This document shows, piece by piece, positions 57,172 through 64,000 of a stretch of DNA of 64,000 nucleotides. Made by a program: the position numbers and the translations under genes. Position 1 is the stretch's first letter. Each line of letters opens with the position of its first letter. This DNA is from Helianthus annuus (lineage: Eukaryota > Streptophyta > Magnoliopsida > Asterales > Asteraceae): NCBI RefSeq assembly GCF_002127325.2, contig NC_035437.2, positions 162,787,408 to 162,851,407 on the forward strand, given 5' to 3'. Under the pieces are notes generated by a model that worked only from the letters and a program-made list of their open reading frames with translations, had not been told where the DNA came from and made no database searches.

Positions 57172-60100
57172 TGTAACACCTCGAAAAATTCCGTCCAATA
57201 ATGTCTTGACACGTGTCATATGGTTCCGGTATGTGAAAAATATACTTTAGAGGGACTAAAAGTGACAAACAGTGAAAACTATGGAACGTAAGGGTTCAAA
57301 GTGTCAACAATGGATAAATAGACTCTATGACAGCCCTACATAATGTTCATGACCTTAAACGGATGGTTCATGGATCATACGACGCGGAAATTGCACAAAA
57401 GTGAGGAATTACAAACTATAGGGGCCAAAAGTGTCAACATGTTGAATTTATACCTCTGAGTGAACTTTTGGCAGACCCGAAGCTTTATAAGGCTAAAGTA
57501 TACTCACTAGAATATGTGGTTAAAATTTCATGAAGTTTCGTCAACGTATGAGAAAGTTATGGCCAAAACCGTACTTGAGGGACTAAAAGCGTCAACGTCG
57601 AATTTCATGGCTTTTCGGTTGAGCGCAAAGTTATCCGAGGACATTACCATGTAGGTAAACGTCCTAAGGTTCTTAAAAACCAGATTCGAGGGTTTACGAG
57701 TCAAGATAAATAACCAAATCGTCGTAACCAAAGTACAGGGACCAAAACTGCAACAAATGGGCGAAGTTTGGAACTGCAGACCCCAGGCGCCCGCCTGAGG
57801 CCTTACGCGGGCCGCGACCCAGCGCCCAGCTCCGGTTCTCGCGAACAGCAGCGATTTGGGTCCGAATTTGAGTGCTAACCAGCTGTTTTTCACCTCCAAT
57901 TGCTCCAATAAAATTGCTTGCATGGCTAGGACAACAGTAACCTCTGAATCCAGCTTTAAATCAGATCAAAAGACCAATTCTTGGGCATTTTCATAGTAAC
58001 CAAGAAGCTCTCAACTTTCAAGAACTTCACAAGCAACTTCTGGAGCAAATCTGAACATCAAGGCCGACTCCTAGTGTTAACTAAGCATCAATAGGACCTT
58101 GGTAAGTTTCTAATTCAGTCCTTAATTCGTTCTTGCATCGATTATTAGTAAAAGTCAAACTGATTGTTCTTATACTTTGACTTTCTGATTAAACGAGTTT
58201 TACTCAGTCAATTCTCAAATTGAAACCAGATATATGTTGGTATTTATGTGGGAAACAAACCCTCTAAAGGGTATTCTCTGATTCCTACTTATTGCATGCT
58301 AATTGTCGAGTCAAAGGCATTCTTAAAAAGTCAACAGAAATGGTTTTTGCAAAAATAAGCTTAGATGGTAATGTAAAGGACATGCAATCTGTTTGATCAT
58401 CATAAATAGCTTATTAATGAATATAAGAATGTGTTTTACCATGATCAACTCGACAATCTTTAGTATAAATACGAATCGGAACCGAAAGTCTTGTAAAACG
58501 ACTATTTCGTAGACTATCGATTCGGATTCGTACATGCATGTTTGAGATCTGTATTGGAGAGTATTTTTGACTATTTTTATTTTGGTAAAACTCTCTGGAA
58601 TTTTTGTTGTTTGAGTCTATACTTAGCCGATTCATTTGCATGTTTCCGATTATGTTTAAAAGTTGACTATTTTGCCCTTTTTGATATAAAACGTGATTTT
58701 TGGAAAAGTGAAAGAGTAGAAATCTTTATTTTTAATATATAAACTTGCACCGAAAATTTCGGATCAGTTGGTGGTCCAGATTTTGAGTTATGGCCATTAG
58801 CGTAAAACTATGTTCTTAAGTTACATAAACGGCCCTTTTCGCATATAACCCATTTCAGGCCACGTTTTGATATAAAACTTTTTACCCACTGATGTTATAT
58901 AATATTTTGGGATTTTAGATGATTTTTATTTAATTTTTGGCTGATCGTATCTTAGATCGCTTAGTTATTTCGGTTTATGTCGGTTTTGACCGTTTAAGCC
59001 ATAAAATGAGTTTTATGCATTCTTTTGACCCGAAACTTTTTCCTACTGATTTTATATGTTAAATAAATTATTTTAAGTATTCTGGAAATATAAAAATCCC
59101 ATATTTATTTTGAAAACCAGGAAACGGCGTTAAATCGCATTTTTAGCATTTTTAGCGCATAGTAAGCGTTATACTCATTTTAAACATATAGGACTTATAC
59201 CTACTGATGTAATTAGCATATTTTCACATAATAACAGTAAGTATAAGTATATGAACTCAGATTTCCAGTTTTGGCAGTTTTAGCCCTTGTGAAATTACTA
59301 AAATACCCCTACGGTGCATAGTTTGATTTTTAAATGTTAAGTTTGGTATATGGGTCATACCCTACTGATATAATATGTTAAATGGAGTATATTTACTGTA
59401 TAAATCAGACCCGAAACTCAGATTTCTTATTTGACTCTTTTAGAATCTTTTAAATGACCAAAATGCCCTTCTAAGGCATAAATTGAGTTTAAAATTATTC
59501 CGGGCAATATGGAACATAACTTACTGATATTATATCATATGTAAAGCATATTATCTCAGGGAACTTGCATTTGACTCTTTTGGCTACCCGTAACGCCCTT
59601 TCTGCGTTTGGTTCGGTTTACGTAACTAGTTTGCGTAAACTGACCGAAACGGGTCAAACGTTATCATTTTTATCTCAAACTGCAGAATGTGTTTAGTATA
59701 CCCATATTATACAAGTATTCAAACTTGTCGGGTCTAAATCACATTTTATCCGGTCTTTCGCTTAATCGTGCGTAAACCGTATCATCCTTAAAACTAACCG
59801 GTCAAAGCTTAAGCTTAAATAAAGGACCCGTTAGGAATCTAATAGGTTAATTATAAACCTTTGTTCCAGATTAGGAGGCCCAGTAAAAGCTACCGACACT
59901 TACCGTTTGTGTTACATACTTGCTCAGGTAAATACATTTTGACTTATTTTCCCTATACAGGCTTGGGGTACGGTGTTTAAAATACCGCTTGATCGGGCGC
60001 ACAAGTCCTGCACCTTATGGGTGTACAGTCTTGAATAGCTTGTGCGACTCGTTTAAACAATCTTGTCTTACTTTAGGCTTTGGGGGGTTATTGACCGTGT

Positions 60101-60699
60101 CCCGGATATCCTTGGCATTATCTTACGAGATGGCCACGACCAGAGCACGGGGTGTAGGCGTACACTCGGCGTGTATAACTCTTTAATGTGGCGTGTCATT
60201 TAATCTTTAGCCCGGACAGTAGATCCCGGGCCACCAAAGATACGAGTGCATGTAAATCGTTCAAAAGTTTATATTGCATAATTATCCCAAGTTAATAAAA
60301 ATATTTATGCCTTGTGCATTTAAATCAATTTACAATCATTTTCAAAATGAGTCAGTCGATTTGTATTTACCAGTGTAAACTGACGTATTTTTTTCCAAAA
60401 GGTTAAGTGCAGGTACTAAACGAAATAGGCTGGCTGTTTCCTAAGAGCGTCCACTATAGTCTCGCAAGCTCGGACGACAAATAACTGTTGAACAATTTAT
60501 CCTATTTTTATTTGATCCGCCTGTGGATCCATTTCAACTACGTGTGATGTTTATTATGTCATTTTAATTAAAGTTGAAATGTATCTATTCTGCTTCCGCT
60601 GTGCATTATTATGTTGTGTTGTTTGTCTATGACGACGCCAACCACGTCACGTACCCCACATCGGGCCCACCGGTGACACGTGGAGATCGGGGTGTGACA
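57172..60699 (+). repeat. Element D 5' LTR with an internal repeat of about 159 bp
   Basis: 3,528 bp. ACTGAT followed by a TTATAT-like word recurs at 58888, 59045, 59203, 59364 and 59523, that is every 157-161 bp. Accompanying words (AAAATGCCC, GCATA, TATGGG.CATA) mark a diverged five-unit tandem repeat. The minus-strand ORF near 57,528-57,923 is judged fortuitous. Confidence 0.85.
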
Positions 60700-60700
60700 G

Positions 60701-60714
60701 GTTGGTATCAGAGC
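60701..60714 (+). promoter_or_regulatory. Element D primer-binding site (tRNA-iMet)
   Basis: TTGGTATCAGAGCC just after the LTR end. A stem formed by CTGAG and ATTAAACAC (60720-60736) with GTGTTTAAT and CTCAG (60746-60759) follows at once. Confidence 0.92.
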
Positions 60715-60907
60715 CAACGCTGAGTGAATTAAACACTAGTCTTTTGTGTTTAATCTCAGTTACACAATTGCACAATCCTCGATTTTCGAGTCTAGACAAA
60801 GAACTTAGGAAATGTTCAACATTTCGTTTATTTTATCATTATTTTTATTTTTAGCTTTGTCTTATATATTTTGTTGTGCAACTTGTTTAAATTTTGACAG
60901 GTTCATC

Positions 60908-62184
60908 ATGCCGCCACGTATGCGAGGACGAGGAGGATTCACCACATCACACGATCATGAGGCAGGACCCTCACACAGGCGAGCCCCATCAGCTTCGCAC
61001 AACACCGCAGCCAACGATCTTTGGAGGTCATTCGCCGAGCCAGCCAGGCACTCGGTATCTGCGAGCACTTCGCCATCACTACCCCAATCATTTGGGCCCC
61101 ACTCGGAAAATGGGCCCCATGGTTCCCATGGATCCTTTATACCTCTTCATCAGTCACCTCACCACTACCCAGCACCAGCTTATCAGGGCCTATACAACCC
61201 TGACGCTTTCTTGGATGAGCCAGTGGGTCATAACCCACTAAGACCTGAAGACCACTTCTCTGGTGGTCACGAGATGGAAGTTGACGAGGACACGGACCCT
61301 TCACTGCCACCGTCAGGTACGCCCAACCATCCCATCGAGATATCGGATGGGTCACCATTTAGGGGATCACCCTACAATGGTGTTGATAGCTTTGAGGAGA
61401 AGTTCAGGCAGCACGATTGGTATTACACCCCCAGCCACCACAACTCTCCGATGCTCCAGTCTCGCCATGGTTCGCCGGTGCACTCGCAGCACCACTCTCA
61501 GCAGCAGCAGCTTCAGCAGCCGCCCTTGCAGCAGGACCTATCTGAGGCCCTCTGGCGCGACGTGATCACTCCGTCGCCACCGCCACCACCAGTTTTGCCA
61601 CCTCCGCCTCAGAGGCCACGGAGGAATGCGCGTATGTCTACGCGAGGAGGGATTCGCATTGGTACCCCTCCGCACATTGGTAGCAGCCGCTACTCACCTC
61701 TTCATGAGGAGTCCGAGATGGGGGAGTCTCCGCATCCCGTTTCGGAGGTCACTTCTGCGCCGATTCCTCCTCTGCCGCCGCAGAACTTCGGAGACCGATT
61801 CCGGCTTACGCCAGCGCAGCGCAGTTCAACCCGTTTGAGCCGACTTTCCCTCCCGGTTATGATTATACGGGAGATCCCTATTGGTTAGCCTCAGGCTACA
61901 ACCCTCTCAACCAGGAGAGTACATTTGGAGGTCCCTGGGCTACGGGACCATCAGCTTTTGGTTTCCCACCGCAGGGCTACCAGCAGCCATCGCAGCCACA
62001 GCAGTACCAGCCACCACCGCCGGCACCTATGATGTCGCCGCCGCAGGTTCAGGAAATCCTGCAAGGAATAAACAGTGTACGACGTGATTTGCAACATGAG
62101 ATGCGAGCTGATCGCCGACGCAACGATGGCATGTTCAAGAAGATGTTTGATTTGCTCAAGGGTAAGAGTAAGAAGGATCGTTAA
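60908..62184 (+). pseudogene. Element D extra proline-rich ORF upstream of gag, one frameshift
   Basis: An ORF not present in A or B. The likely start is MPPRMRGRGGF at 60908; an in-frame ATG at 60812 would add a hydrophobic leader, but TTTTGACAG just before 60901 looks like a splice acceptor. The protein is rich in Pro, Ser, His and Gln with PPPPPP runs and acidic patches. The frame breaks at about 61,793 (one base). Downstream, another frame continues with Tyr/Pro/Gln-rich sequence and ends with a charged, possibly coiled-coil segment (VQEILQGINSVRRDL) and a basic tail to TAA at 62182-62184. No enzymatic motif is seen. I do not know its function; a nucleic-acid or Gag-associated role is speculation. 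Confidence 0.75.
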
Positions 62185-62212
62185 ATCCTTTGCTGTTAGC
62201 TCTTTTACTCAT

Positions 62213-62368
62213 GTCCCTGCGTGGACACCTATTCCTGTATTCTACCCCTGCGTGGGTATATTTCCTTTATTCTACCCCTGCGTGGGTATGTTATTCTGTT
62301 AACCCCTGCGTGGGTTTGTTTTGTTTTAATTATTGTTGTCGTTATTTGTTTAGCCCCTGCGCGGGCAT
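62213..62368 (+). ncRNA. Five small hairpins with loop CTGCGY in element D
   Basis: TGTCC/GGACA (62212-62227), TACCC/GGGTA twice (62243-62258 and 62273-62288), AACCC/GGGTT (62301-62316) and GCCC/GGGC (62353-62367), each around CTGCGT or CTGCGC. The outer pairs change together from copy to copy. They lie between the extra ORF and gag. Confidence 0.65.
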
Positions 62369-63067
62369 GTTATTCATGTTATTTGAATTAAAGTCCCGTT
62401 TAGGGCAAAGATGTACTAGTTACTTTATTTAAAAATTTGAAATGGTTAATTTAAATTTCTCATTTTATCTATGTGCATGAATATAATATTAAAATAAATG
62501 GAAAATATCAATTTTTATTTGATTTGCCATTTTAATAAGAATCTTAGTAAGGTAGAACCTAGCTTGAATGCCTTATTTACAGGCCTAGCCAATATGGTAA
62601 AACCTGGTTGAAAAGATTCAAATCTCTGTTAACATCTGTAAACATGTTAGCATTCCTGGCTAAGCGTGATCTGTAAAATCACACAAGCCACCCTTTTTTT
62701 TAAATTTTCTACAGATTATATCTGTACACAAGTCTGTTTATGATTTGATACCTACGGGTTATGACTATGTCATATAGTGGCAGTTGTGGTTTATGACTCT
62801 CTGTCTAGTAAAGGATTATTTGTTTAACTATACAATTTCTAATCCTATAAAAATCTAAATTTATAATTTAGTAAGTGTCCGAAGTGACTAGGCCTATTGT
62901 GCCAATATACATTTCATTCCATAATATAGTTGCTAATGAAAGCCTGAATGAAATTAAATAAATTAACTATTATGATTCTTAATATCATGGTTAATAAATC
63001 GTCTAGAACGATAATACTGTTAGGTTTCTAAATAAGACCTTGTCCTTTCATGTAGCTTAAAGCTACA
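62369..63067 (+). other. Non-coding gap between the extra ORF and gag in element D
   Basis: About 0.7 kb, AT-rich, without an ORF. It may act as a leader for gag. No other structure was identified. Confidence 0.5.
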
Positions 63068-64000
63068 ATGGCCAAATCAGAGGAAACCAACAGTCATTCT
63101 GGAGAACACCCAGATAATACCAGGATTCACGTCACTGGTGAAGAATTGCAAGCACTAATAGATAACGCTGTTGCCAAAGCTATGGATAGGCAATTCAGGG
63201 AATCTAGCGGTACTCGGAGTAGGACCCGAACAGTAACGCACGTAAAGCCCAAGACTCATTCTGAGGCTCATAGTAAGCCACCTTCTAAAAAGAGTGAGCC
63301 AAAGAAGGATGAGGATGATAATCACTCCTCCAACCACAGCAGTATTCCTAAGCAAGAAGTCAAGCTGAAGCATGATACGCACAGCAAGTCCTGTACGTAC
63401 AAATATTTTGTATCTTGCAAACCCAGAGATTTTACTGGGGAAAAAGGAGCAGTAGATTGCATGACGTGGATTGATGAGATGGATACTGTGGTTGATATCA
63501 GCGGGTGCGCTGATAGGGACGTCGTGAAGTACGTGTCCCAGTCGTTCAAGGGAGATGCGTTAGCATGGTGGAAGTCACTCCTACAAGCTGCCGGTAAGGC
63601 CACACTGTACGGTTTGTCATGGGAACAGTTTGTGGCCCTGATCAAGGAAAACTTCTGCCCGCAGCATGAGGTTGAAAGAATTGAATCGGATTTTGTATCT
63701 CTGGTTATGAAGAACCTCGATTGTCAAGCGTATCTTACTACGTTCAACACTTTATCTCGGTTAGTGCCTTATCTGGTGACCCCGGAGCCGCGAAGGATTG
63801 CTCGATTTATTGGGGGTCTGGCACCGGAGATAAAGGCAAGCGTCAAGGCTTCAAGGCCTACTACATTTAGATCAGTAGCCGATCTATCCCTCTCCCTCAC
63901 TCAAGATGTAGTCAGACAGAGAGCTATGAAGAGCTCAGAAGAAAACAAAAGGAAACGTGAGGATGACACCTCACGAAGATCTGAGAAACGACACAAGGGA
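63068..64000 (+). CDS. gag: Element D gag, N-terminal part (open at window end)
   Basis: The frame is open from ATG at 63068 (MAKSEETNSHSGEHPD) to the window edge, at least 311 codons. A charged N-terminal third with Lys/Ser-rich stretches is followed by a retrotransposon gag domain: FTGEKGAVDCMTWIDEM, GDALAWWKSLL, LIKENFCPQHEVERIE, FNTLSRLVPYL and RRIARFIGGL. It then enters a basic region that normally leads to zinc knuckles. No stop or frameshift is seen. Related to but clearly distinct from gag of A and B. Confidence 0.9.
   Translation, partial: MAKSEETNSHSGEHPDNTRIHVTGEELQALIDNAVAKAMDRQFRESSGTRSRTRTVTHVKPKTHSEAHSKPPSKKSEPKKDEDDNHSSNHSSIPKQEVKLKHDTHSKSCTYKYFVSCKPRDFTGEKGAVDCMTWIDEMDTVVDISGCADRDVVKYVSQSFKGDALAWWKSLLQAAGKATLYGLSWEQFVALIKENFCPQHEVERIESDFVSLVMKNLDCQAYLTTFNTLSRLVPYLVTPEPRRIARFIGGLAPEIKASVKASRPTTFRSVADLSLSLTQDVVRQRAMKSSEENKRKREDDTSRRSEKRHKG

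Larger units (their letters stand above)
57172..64000 (+). mobile_element. Element D: 5' part of a Ty3/gypsy element, runs off the window
   Basis: LTR 57172-60699 (TGTAACACCTCG to GGGGTGTGACA), tRNA-iMet primer site at 60701-60714, an extra proline-rich ORF, a non-coding gap with short hairpins and the start of gag. pol and the 3' LTR lie beyond 64,000, so the target duplication (CGAAG expected) cannot be checked. It inserted into the same tandem-repeat DNA as element C, 56 bp from C's right end. Confidence 0.88.

Noticed and set aside
57528..57923. 131-codon minus-strand ORF in the element D LTR
   Set aside because: Lies wholly in the LTR with no family resemblance; chance ORF.

Overview
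The window is nuclear DNA of a flowering plant. The base composition is AT-rich, genes are split by GT-AG introns, and the sequence holds plant-type MITEs, SINEs, LINEs and Ty3/gypsy retrotransposons primed by tRNA-iMet. The repeat types and protein sequences suggest an asterid, possibly Asteraceae; that placement is inference.

Layout. 1-6.7 kb is intergenic and holds a foldback MITE, a hAT element with an exact 8-bp target duplication, a LINE relic and a MITE nested in a MITE. 6,735-10,084 (minus) is a complete nine-exon gene for a nuclear DEG9-type serine protease. 10.6-13.0 kb is a 5'-truncated LINE with a matching target duplication, followed by a 160-bp tandem duplication. 13.3-17.05 kb is a repeat that seems to contain a Helitron-like unit carrying pieces of an expressed gene. 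18,033-22,043 (minus) is a complete three-exon gene for mitochondrial ribosomal protein uL29m (MRPL47 type); its 3.5-kb first coding intron is filled with transposons. 22.6-26.4 kb is intergenic with several SINE-like units.

26.8-57.1 kb is one retrotransposon nest. Element C (minus strand, LTRs of about 2.84 kb, 5-bp duplication TTGCG) has no gag or pol of its own. It has been split by two plus-strand Tekay-like chromoviruses: A (31,449-41,785, duplication AGTCA) and B (42,226-53,589, near-duplication CACAT/CACAA). A is nearly intact, with one stop in gag and one frameshift at the chromodomain tail. B carries several stops and frameshifts, and its right LTR holds a further hAT element. From 57,172 to the window end lies the 5' part of a fourth Ty3/gypsy element, D, with a 3.5-kb LTR, an extra proline-rich ORF upstream of gag, and the start of gag.

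The most unusual signals are RNA-like structures inside the retrotransposons. The untranslated leaders of A and B each hold three hairpins whose stems differ but stay complementary. All six carry the same 19-nt apical segment, roughly YTAGGNGTGAAANCCNCAN. Elements C and D carry a second family of small hairpins with a CCTRCGWGG-like core on covarying stems. All positions and alignments were read by eye; no database search was possible.
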